Notes under the pieces: generated by a model
What the model was told of the DNA's origin: nothing
Databases searched by the model: none
The model's input: the letters and a program-made list of their open reading frames with translations, nothing else
Program-made: the position numbers and the translations under genes
Shown: piece by piece, positions 24,117 to 34,397 of the stretch
Layout: every line of letters starts with the position of its first letter
How positions within the stretch are numbered: position 1 is the first letter of the stretch
DNA from: Dendrolimus kikuchii
Lineage: Eukaryota > Arthropoda > Insecta > Lepidoptera > Lasiocampidae
Assembly (NCBI GenBank): GCA_019925095.2
Contig: CM034395.1
Location: forward strand, 11,763,713-11,827,712
Reading direction: 5' to 3'
DNA: 64,000 nt

Positions 24117-25110
24117 TTGTAGAAAAAAGTCGGTTAAATATTTATTTTTTGGTTTTTAGTGCGAAGTCGGTTTTGTTTTTATTTAAAAAAATATTTTTTA
24201 CTTTTTAATTACGCAAATACTTCAATAGCTTTAGAAATAATATATTAAGCACATATAAATTTGACAGATAACTCTTCGGTCTATATGCTTCAACAAGGGT
24301 TGCTCTCGGTTTCCTTGCAATCCATAAATCAGATCCTGTCTTGGTGACTATGGGACTATCTCGGGAATCAAAAAAAAGAATTTGAAAATCGGTCGACAAT
24401 TGACGGAGAAATCGTGTAATATACCTACAAAAAAATGAAGCGCCTGTAGAAAGTATAATATGGGCACGCGTATAGAAGTTTTTTTTTGGAAAAATATAGG
24501 CTCTCGGCTTTTTTAATAGGAGTTACTCTCGATTTCTCTGGGATCTACTCATCAGATCCTGACTTAGTGATAGAGAGTATATATACTTACGAATACAGAA
24601 ACAAATTCGAAAATCGATCAACAATGGATGGAGAAATCGTGTGACATTCACATAAAAAAAATAAGCTCCCGTAGAAAATGTAATACCTACACGCGTATAC
24701 GAACTTGTTTCCAAGAATTTAGGCGCACAACAATCTTTAATACGGGTTATTCTCGATTTCTCTGAGGTTCGATCCACTCACCAGATCTTGACTTGAGACT
24801 ACCTTCGAAGTATAGTACACTTATGAGTTAAGATTTAAAAAAAACGATTTATATTTGATGGAGATATCATATTACGAAGAAGTTGGTTATCAATTTTCGT
24901 GAGTTTCTCTAATTTCTTTGAGTCCACTCATCAGATTCTGAGATGGTGACCATGTGACTAATTCGAGAGTATAACCTTTCGGTTAAAAGAAAAAAAATTG
25001 AAAATCTGTTCACAATTGACGAAGAAATCGAGTAACTGACATACAAAAAAACAACAACATACAGACGAATTGAGAACCACCTCGTTTTTCCTTTCGGTGA
25101 AAAAAAACTT
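24117..25110 (-). repeat. Dispersed repeat family P with four internal modules
   Basis: The right end (gaattgagaaccacctc at 25068) is the complement of the gaggttctcaattcg start seen at 42.8 and 50.0 kb, and the left end carries gaagtcggtttt. Between them one module recurs at about 24292, 24520, 24744 and 24895, each with a ctctcgatttctct-like start followed by actcatcagatcctga. Spacing is about 228, 224 and 151 bp, the last being shortened. Family members at 42.8 and 50.0 kb have different internal make-up. No coding region was seen. Confidence 0.7.
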
Positions 25111-25949
25111 ACAACCAACATACGTATACACTTTTGTAAATCGAAAAATCTTTTTTATTTTCCGAGGCATACATTATAAAATATACACGTCCAAATTCAG
25201 AATCCAGTATAACTGGTGTATTTTTTTTTAATCGGCTCGTCTGTTACCCTGTGAAATGTGCATATATAAGTAACTGACTAACGACAATATTCAAGTCGAT
25301 ATAGGAAAAATTTCAAGTCTCTATGTATTAAGACGACCTCGCATACCATTGTGGCAATAAAGTCGCTCTAGCAGTACATAAATCACACATGTCATAGTTT
25401 AATAACGCTTGACAGATTTCAGAGCGCAGCAGATTTCAAGCAATATGTCACATATTCACAACGTAAGGCCGTACCTCTCCATCTCTAACGAGAGAATTGA
25501 TCCTGAGTAAGCCTTAAGGAAACATTTTTATTTAAAACACATTCTGATTTCGTAATCTGAAAAGTGAATGAATTTGATTAGATGACGTATATCAGACTAT
25601 AGGAATATGAAAGAACAAGATATATTGTACCGACCCAATTGATTACAATAAGGTAAGAGAATATATTTATATTCGATCATTTATATTTATGTTTGGTTAA
25701 TTATATGCCCCCATTCTATACACAAGCAACGAGAACAGTGCCTACGCGGAATCTTTTACTTGTTATGACTTCTGTCATTTCTACGGCTTCATTCATCCAC
25801 GTTTTAGTATTGTTGCGACATATTTTAAAAATTCTTTTAATAGCACAAAGACTCTGAACAAAATATATTACATCTGAAACTTCTATTGAAGAGTGATACT
25901 GAATTACGTAGAATATCTTAAACATGCCTTGTCTGTATATTGAAGCTAA
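25111..25949. other. AT-rich non-coding DNA
   Basis: Nothing recognisable was found. The minus-strand open frame at 25716-25925 has no identifiable domain. Confidence 0.4.
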
Positions 25950-26306
25950 TTAAAAAACAACCAACTGGCATAGATTATATAAACGATGGAGAACACGACG
26001 CAATAGTTTTTAGATTTCTTGTCTGTTTGTTCGGGATTCACGTAAAAACGACTGGGCCGATTTCGATGTGGTTTTCACTAAACCACAGCAAATTCTTAGA
26101 CTTAAAATCTGTGATAATTTATGTCCTGGGAATTCCGCGGGATTTTTTCTGGGAATAATTTAAAATAGACAGATTGAAAAAAAAAATCGAATTCCAACGC
26201 GGTTTTTTCACTGATCGATAGCAAATTTTATGTAAAAAAAATATGTGATCGGGAATCCCGCGTAACTTTCAAGTCAAGCGTAGACGAAGTCGCGGGCATA
26301 TCCCAG
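25950..26306 (+). mobile_element. Helitron-like repeat H2
   Basis: Shares agattatataaacgatgg, cttgtctgtttgttcg and the terminal gacgaagtcgcgggcata with the reversed copy at 34936-35437, and its last 35 bp with 43638-43676. The 3' end reads CCAG where the other two copies have CTAG. It resembles the very common lepidopteran non-autonomous Helitrons; assignment rests on the 3' end only. Confidence 0.55.
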
Positions 26307-26327
26307 TTATTTATAAGTATAGGATAG

Positions 26328-26520
26328 TAGTAGCTAAGGTATCCGTGTTTCAATACGCTGACGTGAATTCGAATCCTGGCCGATTGGACAATTTTTTGAC
26401 CTAATGTGCATATTGTTACAATCGCCATGTGCTAACGGTGAAGGCAAAACTCGTGAGCAACCCTGCGCGTCGAGAAAACCGATATGTGAAATCCACCAAT
26501 CAGTGTAGTCCAAGCGGGGT
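26328..26520 (+). mobile_element. tRNA-like SINE candidate
   Basis: A B-box-like attcgaatcc near 26370, with tagctaaggtatcc about 40 bp upstream, suggests a tRNA-derived head. The body (attgttacaatcgccatgtg and following) recurs in degraded form at about 10040. Neither a tail nor a target duplication was fixed. Confidence 0.4.
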
Positions 26521-26530
26521 AGTTTCCCTA

Positions 26531-26823
26531 AAAGATCCGTCGTAAAGACATTCACGCATCGCGCGCGCATTTGAGATATCCACCCAATTGCAATACTAAT
26601 CGGGTTCCAAGAGCTTGGTGATAAGTGGCAAGTGAATCTAGTTGTGAAGCGGGAGATATATAACAAGAGAACACGCACTGCTGCTCCTGTATCGCAGACG
26701 CTCCGGTTACTCAGCTCATATTATTACGGGTGAGTCCATTTATCTCCATTCCCTCTTACCCTTGCACCCTTGAAATCTGGCAATCGGCCAGATCATATGG
26801 TCTTTCGAACCGAATATTCCAAC
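26531..26823 (+). repeat. Candidate 5' LTR remnant of the BEL/Pao element
   Basis: Contains a TATATAA at 26657-26663 and ends just before TGGCGACC at 26824-26831, a typical tRNA-primer site position. Only the first 17-25 bp match the downstream flank (33212 onward), so either one LTR was truncated or the match is coincidental. Confidence 0.35.
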
Positions 26824-26831
26824 TGGCGACC
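26824..26831 (+). promoter_or_regulatory. Candidate primer binding site
   Basis: TGGCGACC is complementary to a tRNA 3' end of the type ...GGTCGCCA. It lies about 630 bp before the gag ATG, which suits a BEL leader. It is not confirmed because the LTR end is not fixed. Confidence 0.4.
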
Positions 26832-27387
26832 TATTTATACAGTCTGCAACAACCGTATTTTGCCATTTTATGGTTAATTCAAACCAAATTGTAAATTTTC
26901 GCATACCTAAAAAGTTAAATAAACAATCATTATCAATCTGCCCATTTACCCGTTTTCTGCCCTTGTTTTTTCTTTTTTGTTTTCTTATAAACATATTACT
27001 TCTGCCCTTATATATTTGAATACCCATTCCACATTCCTCAGATAATTACGCAAATTGCTACACGATAACTATTTTTTGGTACGTAGGTAGGTTAATATAA
27101 CCTCGAGTACGTATTCTGTACTTTATTCAGCACACCTATTCTCGAATACTTGCACTAAACGTGATATCGGATCGATATAATAATATTGAATATTATATTC
27201 GTTTCACTCGGTGTGGTTAGCTTGCCGTGCAACTTTTATAGCTTATATATAGCTTCGTGTTTATTAAGACTCAGCGCACACGACAGTTTGATATATATTT
27301 TTTTTCCTAATCATTTTTATTTATTTCGTATTTCTTACGTTTCTCTGGCTGCTTTCTTGCGTGTTCTTTATTAGCATTAGTAAAAAA

Positions 27388-27418
<31 letters not shown>

Positions 27419-27460
27419 CTCGTTTGCCTTTCCTTTTCTTATTGTGCACTTCTCATCGTC

Positions 27461-28945
27461 ATGCCTACCAAATCGCAATCTGCCATCTTTATGCAAACCC
27501 ATAAGTACATAACTTTCCTATTAGAGATAGCTAACCTTATATTAAAAGGAGACAAAAAGTATAGTGTAAACGATTTCATAGGGCGCTTTACAAAATTGGA
27601 CGATATAAAGGGCAAGTTGGATACAGTATATTATGAGATCTTGGACTCTAAAGACCTTGACGACAAAGTGGAAAAATGGTACTTTGACTACTACACCTCG
27701 GCTATAGAAGCATATGAAAAAATTTTGGTGGCAAACATCACCATCAGCTCAAGCATCAAACCAAGCTCGCCCACATTCTCCACGTCTACTGTTCTGCCCA
27801 AAATAGATCTACCCAAATTTTCTTCCAAGCTTGAGGATTGGCCATCTTTCATAACTATTTTCAAAAGCCTTACGGACACTGCCGGTAATTTGTCAGGTGC
27901 AGTTAAATTACACTATTTATTTTCTTGCCTCTCCGGAGAAGCTCTCAGTATGGTATCACACCTCAAGGTTACCGATGAGAACTACGATGTAGCGATGACA
28001 ACACTTGCCAATCGCTACGAAAATCGCCGAGTTCTCATTGATAGGTTTATAGATATGATACTAGAGTTACCCCACATCACCACCCGCTCACAAATCAGAC
28101 AGTTATTTTTAGCCCCTCTTATTTCAACCCAATCGGCGCTTAAAAACCTAAACTTACCACTACATGACTCAGACTACGTCCTAGTGTCAATAGTAGTGCG
28201 GAAGTTAAAGGGCGAGCTTCGCACATTATTTGAACGAACGCATGGGTCTTCAGACACTCTGCCCACCTTAAAGGATGTAATCACATTCTTAGAAGACCAT
28301 GCACGTTGCACAGAAACTGAGACATATAACCCACCCCCCCCTCCCCTCAGCCCGACATACAGACAAACTGAACGTGCTTCTCCCTCAGCACGGTACCAAC
28401 CACGCGCTTCTGCACCCAGACCAGAAATTCGGCACGTTCGTTTTCAGCCCACTACTTCCGTCCGCCCACCTTTAACGCGCCCTGCATATCCTCTACAAAG
28501 TCAAGCGTACCCTGTACAGTACGCTCAAGGATACCCACAGTCTACACAATATTTCGAGCCCATAGCACAAGATTCCGCCCACCCACCAGCACCGACCAAT
28601 AATTATTACTGCCCTTGGTGTCACGTTAGAGGACACAGGTTGCTGAACTGCGGTGAATACCTAAGACAGCCTACGCAAGGGCGCTGGGATTTTATCCAAG
28701 CTCATGAACGGTGCCGTAAGTGTCTAGGACCCCATTACTCTGACGAGTGCAGATCCACAGGACGGTGTAGAGAATGTGATAGCGAGAAACACCATACCAC
28801 CTTACATCGCAGTGGCTTTGAATCACCCACATATGACAATTCTCACCTCTTGCCCCCACAACTAAGAGGACAAGAACACACCCGCCCAACCACGGAATCA
28901 AGAAACTCTTCTCGTCGTAATTCACCTATTAATTCACAACAATGA
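27461..28945 (+). CDS. BEL/Pao gag polyprotein
   Basis: This 494-residue protein forms the capsid that packages the element's RNA in the cytoplasm. Residues about 110-280 match the DUF1759 capsid region of Pao-type elements (landmarks LPKIDLPKFSSKLEDWPSF and LKGELRTLFERTHGSSDTLP). A proline-rich linker follows at about 285-385. Two cysteine-rich zinc knuckles lie near 390-460 (CPWCHVRGHRLLNC; CRKCLGPHYSDEC and RCRECDSEKHHTTLH). The start is the first ATG after a long leader. An A10/T-rich tract lies about 45-75 bp upstream. The frame closes at TGA (28943-28945) but is open again immediately after, in the same frame as pol. BEL/Pao elements usually make one continuous gag-pol protein. Confidence 0.9.
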   Translation: MPTKSQSAIFMQTHKYITFLLEIANLILKGDKKYSVNDFIGRFTKLDDIKGKLDTVYYEILDSKDLDDKVEKWYFDYYTSAIEAYEKILVANITISSSIKPSSPTFSTSTVLPKIDLPKFSSKLEDWPSFITIFKSLTDTAGNLSGAVKLHYLFSCLSGEALSMVSHLKVTDENYDVAMTTLANRYENRRVLIDRFIDMILELPHITTRSQIRQLFLAPLISTQSALKNLNLPLHDSDYVLVSIVVRKLKGELRTLFERTHGSSDTLPTLKDVITFLEDHARCTETETYNPPPPPLSPTYRQTERASPSARYQPRASAPRPEIRHVRFQPTTSVRPPLTRPAYPLQSQAYPVQYAQGYPQSTQYFEPIAQDSAHPPAPTNNYYCPWCHVRGHRLLNCGEYLRQPTQGRWDFIQAHERCRKCLGPHYSDECRSTGRCRECDSEKHHTTLHRSGFESPTYDNSHLLPPQLRGQEHTRPTTESRNSSRRNSPINSQQ

Positions 28946-28948
28946 CTA
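28943..28948 (+). promoter_or_regulatory. Gag-pol boundary TGA-CTA, possible readthrough stop
   Basis: The single in-frame stop between gag and pol is TGA followed by CTA. UGA-CUA is an established leaky context in animal genes and viruses. The 48 codons from here to 29090 are open. A plain disabling mutation is the alternative. Confidence 0.5.
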
Positions 28949-29089
28949 CCTGCTACTCACTTACACAATACTACACTACACCCACCCATACCATCGCTAC
29001 AATATACACCATCCACTACATCACGTAAACAAAATAAATCCCAGTTTCATACTCAGCACTATGATAATAAAGTTTATCATAATAATCAC

Positions 29090-32000
29090 TTGCCCGGCAG
29101 CCCTGTTACTTCCTCTGATAAAGCTAACCAAAATGACAGTCATATTTCAGCACATACTCAGCACATTACAGTACACGATCCACCAGTTTTATTACCCACT
29201 GTGTCCCTAGAACTAGCAGACAACGCTGGAGTATTTCATAAGGCAAGAGCATTATTAGACAGCGGTTCCATGCTAACCTTGTTAACTAAAACTATGACAC
29301 AAAAATTACGTTTGCCTGTCGAGCACACAGAACTAAAAATTACAGGAGTCGGTAATCAACAGACTCAAAACTCTAGTTCTTCAACTACCATCACATTCCG
29401 CCCTATTCACACCGAAGTCCCAGTAATTAGCGCAAAGGCATACATTCTACCAGATTTGACAGGTCTTTTACCATTAACAATGTTACCTGACGTTGTTCCA
29501 CTCCTCGACTCGACACAGCTTCCCCTAGCAGACTCGTCTTATCGTTTTCCAGCCGCTATTGACTTGATTTTAGGTTCTGATGTCTTGGGCCAAATTTTGG
29601 ATGGTAACAAAATTTTTTTGGGCCCCGGCAGGCCAATAGCCTTCGGCACGATCTTCAATTTCGCTCTTTTAGGTCCTATCAATCCAAACTACACAAAGCC
29701 TGAGCCTCAAGTTAATTCAGCACTAGTAAATATTGACTGTTTACAACCCCAACACTCAAATAAAGAAATACACTCCGCTCTGGAGAGATTCTGGGAAGTC
29801 GAAGAAGTGCAATCAAAGGACAACTCAACCTCTGACGAGTGTGAGGAGAACTTTCGTTCTACCACCACACGTGATCCCACAGGGCGATACATAGTATCCC
29901 TTCCCTTTCTTACAAAGGCACCTAAGCTCGGTGCAACCCACGCTATTGCACTACGACGATTCCTTAATTTGGAGCGCAAACTCCAAAGAGATCCTACCCT
30001 CCGCTCAAAATATATCGACTTCATGAAGGAATACATTGACATGGGCCACATGGCTCTTTGTCACCCCAGCACATTCAAAGGAAAAGACCATTTTTACGTC
30101 CCGCATCATGGCATCTTCAAAGCCAACTCTGAAAAACTTCGCACGGTTTTTGATGGCAGCTGTAAGAGCTCTAATGGTGTCAGTCTTAATGACTGTCTGC
30201 ACACTGGCCCACCGCTCCAACGTGATATTACTGACATCATTCTAAATTTTCGTACTCACAAAGTGGTCTTTAGTACAGACATCCAGATGATGTTTAGAAA
30301 TATACTAGTTCACCCAGACCACAGACGGTTCCAACTCATTCTATGGCGCTCTTCTCCAGATCAACCTCTGCTCACTTACGCCCTGTCCACTGTCACGTAT
30401 GGCCTACGACCCAGCCCCTTCCTCGCCAATCGATCTATTATACAGCTGGTCACTGATGAAGGTCACCGTTTTCCCCAGGCTGCACAGGTTCTTACGCACT
30501 CCATATTCGTGGATGACATTCTGACTGGGCATGATTCAGTTGACAAGGCAATAGCTCTGCAGACTGAACTCATTGAGTTACTAGCCCTAGGGGGATTTCA
30601 TTTGCGAAAGTGGACCTCAAACTCTCGTCAGCTTTTAGAACGCTTCCCGGATGATCAATGTGACATACCCAAGGATTTTGATGTTGTACCCGACTCCAAT
30701 GCAATCAAGGTACTTGGTATGCAATGGATACCACAAACGGACGAATTTACATATCACATTTCGGTACCTACACTGGAAAAATTTACCAAAAGGTCAATAC
30801 TCAGTACCATCGCTCGTTTATACGATCCTAGTGGATGGATCAGCCCAGTTATTTTCCGCGCAAAACTGCTCATTCAGCACCTATGGACTCTAAAGTTAGA
30901 CTGGGATGAATCGGCTCCCAATGATGTCACATTTCAATTTCAGCACATTTTTGAAGACTTACCTCTACTCTCTGCTCTTCGACTCCCCAGAACAATTTGC
31001 ACCAGCAAAGATTCCACCTACACCCTACACGGTTTTGCCGATGCATCCGAATCCGGATATGCAGCCGCAGTCTATCTTCATGAAACGAATATCACGGGTC
31101 AGGTACACGTCAGACTACTTGTTTCTAAATCCAAGGTAGCCCCCATTAAAACCCGACAGACTATACCAAAGCTGGAACTTTCAGCTGCACACCTCACTTC
31201 GCTGCTCATTTCTCGCGTCTCTGTTCAACTTTCTGCCCACATTACCATTCAGCAACACTTTTGTTGGTCAGACAGTACTATCGTACTCGCCTGGCTTAAA
31301 ACTCCTTCTCAATCCCTACAGGTCTTTGAGGCCAATCGAGTCTCTGCCATTGCAGCCAATCCATGTAACCCTACTTGGAGACATGTACCCTCAGCTCTTA
31401 ACCCTGCCGACTGTGCTAGCAGGGGAATATCAGCACAGGAACTCTTAGCCTATGACCTATGGTGGTCGCCTACTTGGCTCAAGGCCCCACCTGATACCTG
31501 GCCCACGATGCCCCCTGCTTTGGGTCATCACGTACTGCCTGGTCTAAAACCAAGAAAAATGGTAGCTCACATCGCGGTTCCTGATCTAGACACGGATTTA
31601 CTCACGAGATTCAGCTCCTTAGACACACTTGTAGGCGTAACCGCATGTATTAAACGTTTTGCACACAATTGCTTGGTATCTTCTCACTCTCGCATCGTTG
31701 GTCCCATTACCGTAGACGAACGTAAGAAAGCGCTCTTACACTGGGTACGCTCAGTCCAACAAAATATGTTCGCTGAAGACATCCACCGACTGCAAACTAA
31801 CAAATTATGTACAGTGCGAATACAACGCCTCTCGCCCTTTCTCAAGGATGGTCTTCTTAGAGTAGGAGGGCGCTTGTCCAACTCAGCCCTTAGATATGAC
31901 ACACAACATCCCCTCATCTTACCCAGTTCAAGCCCCCTTGTGGACCTAATTATAGATCATTTCCACACTATACACTGCCACCCGGGCGCAGATACACTAC

Positions 32001-33076
32001 ACGCACTACTCCGTCAACAATACTGGATTTTATCTGGAAGGCGAGTCATTCGTCACCGTGTCTTTAAATGTGTACGCTGTTTTAGGCATCGAGCTCAGCC
32101 GAATCCCCCTTTTATGGCCGACCTACCGGCTGATCGAGTCAGCCCACAACCGGTGTTTAGTCAAGTGTCCACGGATTTTGCCGGACCATTCCTAATTAAA
32201 TCAAGTACTCTACGCAATGCCAAACTTCTCAAAGGCTACTTTTGTGTTTTCGTTTGTCTCGCCACCAAGGCAGTGCACTTAGAGGCTGTCTCGGAACTTT
32301 CTACGGACGCCTTTTTTGCGGCACTGCAAAGGTTCGTTAGTCGGCGCGGAATCCCTACCCTAATTCGCTCTGATTGCGGTACAAACTATGTCGGCGCAAG
32401 AAATCAGCTCATAGAAGTACAAAACTTCTTAAAGGCCAATGATGATAGAATTACGCACAAGCTAGCCACACAGCAGATCACATGGTTGCTCAATCCGCCC
32501 TCAGCTCCTTCTTTTGGCGGTCTGCACGAGGCAGCCGTGAAATCTACTAAGCAATTACTCTATCGCGTATTAGGTGAGCAGCATCTGACCTTTGAAGAAT
32601 TTTCTACACTCTTAGCCCGTATTGAGGCCGTTCTCAACTCTCGACCACTCTGCCCTCTGTCTTCAGACCCTACAGACTTCGAAGTCCTAACCGCTGGTCA
32701 TTTCCTTATAGGTCGCCCACTTACCGCATTACCCGAACATTCCCATGAATCCTCTCCTCCATCAACCCTACGACGTTTTCGCTTAGTGCAAGCGTTGGCT
32801 CAGCGATTTTGGACCTTGTGGTCGAAATCCTACCTGCACACTCTCCAATCCCGATCTAAATGGACTACGGAAACCAGTCGACCCAAGATTGGTGAGCTGG
32901 TACTCATAAAGGAGGATAATCTTCCCAGACTCCAGTGGAAGATGGGAAGAATAAAGAAGATTCTGCCCGGAAAGGATGACGTCGTCCGAGTCGTAGAACT
33001 CAGCACCAAGGATGGCAGCTTAACGAGACCAGTCACAAAGATTGCTCGTCTTCCCCCCGACGACAACAGCACTTAG
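29090..33076 (+). CDS. BEL/Pao pol polyprotein (protease, RT, RNase H, integrase)
   Basis: The frame is the same as gag and open from the TGA at 28943; 29090 is a TTG used only as a numbering point, giving 1,328 residues. The aspartic protease active site is DSGS at residues 57-60. RT has the catalytic D397 (STDIQMMF) and FVDD at 473-476. RNase H has FADAS with D651, then KLELSAA and CWSDST blocks. The integrase zinc finger is at about 960-1010 (H-H-C-C). The core triad is D1029 (STDFAGPF), D1095 (RSDCGTNY) and E1147 (GGLHEAAVKS). The C-terminal 110 residues look like DUF5641. All catalytic residues checked are present. The enzymes copy and integrate the element. A start is lacking, so expression would need fusion to gag by readthrough. 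Confidence 0.9.
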   Translation: MPGSPVTSSDKANQNDSHISAHTQHITVHDPPVLLPTVSLELADNAGVFHKARALLDSGSMLTLLTKTMTQKLRLPVEHTELKITGVGNQQTQNSSSSTTITFRPIHTEVPVISAKAYILPDLTGLLPLTMLPDVVPLLDSTQLPLADSSYRFPAAIDLILGSDVLGQILDGNKIFLGPGRPIAFGTIFNFALLGPINPNYTKPEPQVNSALVNIDCLQPQHSNKEIHSALERFWEVEEVQSKDNSTSDECEENFRSTTTRDPTGRYIVSLPFLTKAPKLGATHAIALRRFLNLERKLQRDPTLRSKYIDFMKEYIDMGHMALCHPSTFKGKDHFYVPHHGIFKANSEKLRTVFDGSCKSSNGVSLNDCLHTGPPLQRDITDIILNFRTHKVVFSTDIQMMFRNILVHPDHRRFQLILWRSSPDQPLLTYALSTVTYGLRPSPFLANRSIIQLVTDEGHRFPQAAQVLTHSIFVDDILTGHDSVDKAIALQTELIELLALGGFHLRKWTSNSRQLLERFPDDQCDIPKDFDVVPDSNAIKVLGMQWIPQTDEFTYHISVPTLEKFTKRSILSTIARLYDPSGWISPVIFRAKLLIQHLWTLKLDWDESAPNDVTFQFQHIFEDLPLLSALRLPRTICTSKDSTYTLHGFADASESGYAAAVYLHETNITGQVHVRLLVSKSKVAPIKTRQTIPKLELSAAHLTSLLISRVSVQLSAHITIQQHFCWSDSTIVLAWLKTPSQSLQVFEANRVSAIAANPCNPTWRHVPSALNPADCASRGISAQELLAYDLWWSPTWLKAPPDTWPTMPPALGHHVLPGLKPRKMVAHIAVPDLDTDLLTRFSSLDTLVGVTACIKRFAHNCLVSSHSRIVGPITVDERKKALLHWVRSVQQNMFAEDIHRLQTNKLCTVRIQRLSPFLKDGLLRVGGRLSNSALRYDTQHPLILPSSSPLVDLIIDHFHTIHCHPGADTLHALLRQQYWILSGRRVIRHRVFKCVRCFRHRAQPNPPFMADLPADRVSPQPVFSQVSTDFAGPFLIKSSTLRNAKLLKGYFCVFVCLATKAVHLEAVSELSTDAFFAALQRFVSRRGIPTLIRSDCGTNYVGARNQLIEVQNFLKANDDRITHKLATQQITWLLNPPSAPSFGGLHEAAVKSTKQLLYRVLGEQHLTFEEFSTLLARIEAVLNSRPLCPLSSDPTDFEVLTAGHFLIGRPLTALPEHSHESSPPSTLRRFRLVQALAQRFWTLWSKSYLHTLQSRSKWTTETSRPKIGELVLIKEDNLPRLQWKMGRIKKILPGKDDVVRVVELSTKDGSLTRPVTKIARLPPDDNST

Positions 33077-33122
33077 TCAGCACTATAAATGGGAGCCGTC
33101 ACCTTTTCCCCGGGCCCCAGGA

Positions 33123-33240
33123 TGTTCACGCCACCGCGTAACGAACGATGATTCCCCGAAAAAGTAATTTACCCCGCACTTCCGCGTCTCAACGATCAGT
33201 CTGAATCGATCCGTCGTAAAGACATTTACCTGCGGATTGT
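33123..33240 (+). repeat. Candidate start of the 3' LTR
   Basis: A purine/pyrimidine tract (ttttccccgggccccagga) ending at 33122 is followed by TGTTCACGCC, an LTR-like TG start 47 bp after the pol stop. A word shared with 26531 lies at 33212. The 3' end of the LTR was not found. Confidence 0.4.
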
Positions 33241-34235
33241 GCACACACAGGAAGAATCATATAATTTTAAGTGTGAATAATTTTGGTTTTTACATGAGAT
33301 CTAAATGTGTATAAGTATCATAATTCTTGATCAATGTTGGACTCCAGTTATCGTTATGATACTGTCATTCTTATTTTTCTAATACCGGCTTATTGGCTAT
33401 AAGGTTTTTAGTTAATATTTATTTGTTGGCGAATATTACTGTGGTTATAAAACGCAACTTAGTTGGGACGTCTGTCGAACAAATTAATGCCAAACAAAAT
33501 AACTAAGAATATAGAGTTCCCAGTTACCCGTATACACAGACTTATAAGCTATATTCGGAGGCACCGGTAATGGCAAGCTAGATTGACGTATTTGTGTATA
33601 AATATTAATACTTAGGCGTAACCCAGATAACAGATTTCGAACGGACTAAAATGTATGCAAAGATCAGTTACCTGACAAGCGCAAGTGAAAACTCATTTCA
33701 ATCTAAACTTTTTTCGATACATGTTCAATAGATGCAATAGATGTTCATTTGAAATAGACTTTTAATTAATCGATTATCACGCAATTTAGAAATCTGTATA
33801 TTTAAACAACAAAGATGAACGTAGGTTACTACATAACTATTATTAATGAGATGCGGAAATGACGTTTATACGAGTGTTACCGCGTGGAATACGATAGTTG
33901 GATAATATACATACTTTATCAGCGGTATATATCATACCTTTTTTTTTGTTAACGTAGGGGGAAAGTCTTTTGTTGCGACACACACTCGGGTCTTGGATAC
34001 GGGGGAAGACGAAAAGCAACGCCTAATGCCGCCTGCTTCGTGTGTGTGTAGGACTCTTGTACCAAACGGCAGCCGGTATCTCCTGCAAAGAAGAGGCCAA
34101 CAAACTATCCACTACACCTACCTGCGTCCCTTCGAGAGCAAAAATCTAGAACGTCACCCGAATATGTATCATACCTTCGATAACCGTCATGAACATGGAT
34201 GATATTTATTCCGGAAAACGGATTATCGTTGCGGA
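33241..34235. other. Non-coding DNA
   Basis: May include the rest of the BEL 3' LTR. A small open frame at 33993-34202 has no domain. Nothing else was recognised. Confidence 0.4.
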
Positions 34236-34397
34236 TTATAAATTCAGAATTTGCACGTTGTGTACGCAATATACTAGAATGTTATAATATAAGTTGATAC
34301 GAGTTTTCCTGTATAATTATATCAGGAAAACTCGTCTCAACTTTTTAACAACATTCTAGTATATTACGTACACAACGTGTAAATTCTGAATTTATAA
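34236..34397. repeat. 162-bp near-perfect inverted repeat (hairpin)
   Basis: Two arms of about 75-80 bp, starting ttataaattcagaattt and ending in its complement, flank a centre of about 10 bp (cctgtataattatatcagg). Only a handful of mismatches separate the arms. It has the size of a fold-back MITE; transcription would give a long stem-loop. Flanking target duplication is not clear. Confidence 0.85.

Larger units (their letters stand above)
26531..33240 (+). mobile_element. BEL/Pao LTR retrotransposon
   Basis: The coding part (27461-33076) has the BEL/Pao order: DUF1759-type gag, zinc knuckles, aspartic protease, reverse transcriptase, RNase H, integrase with HHCC zinc finger, and a C-terminal DUF5641-like domain. 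Apart from one TGA between gag and pol, the 5.6-kb frame is free of stops and frameshifts, so the copy is young or was selected until recently. Outer borders are uncertain. A word shared by both flanks (gatccgtcgtaaagaca at 26531 and 33212) and a primer-binding-site candidate at 26824 suggest LTR remains, but matching full LTRs were not found. Confidence 0.85.
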
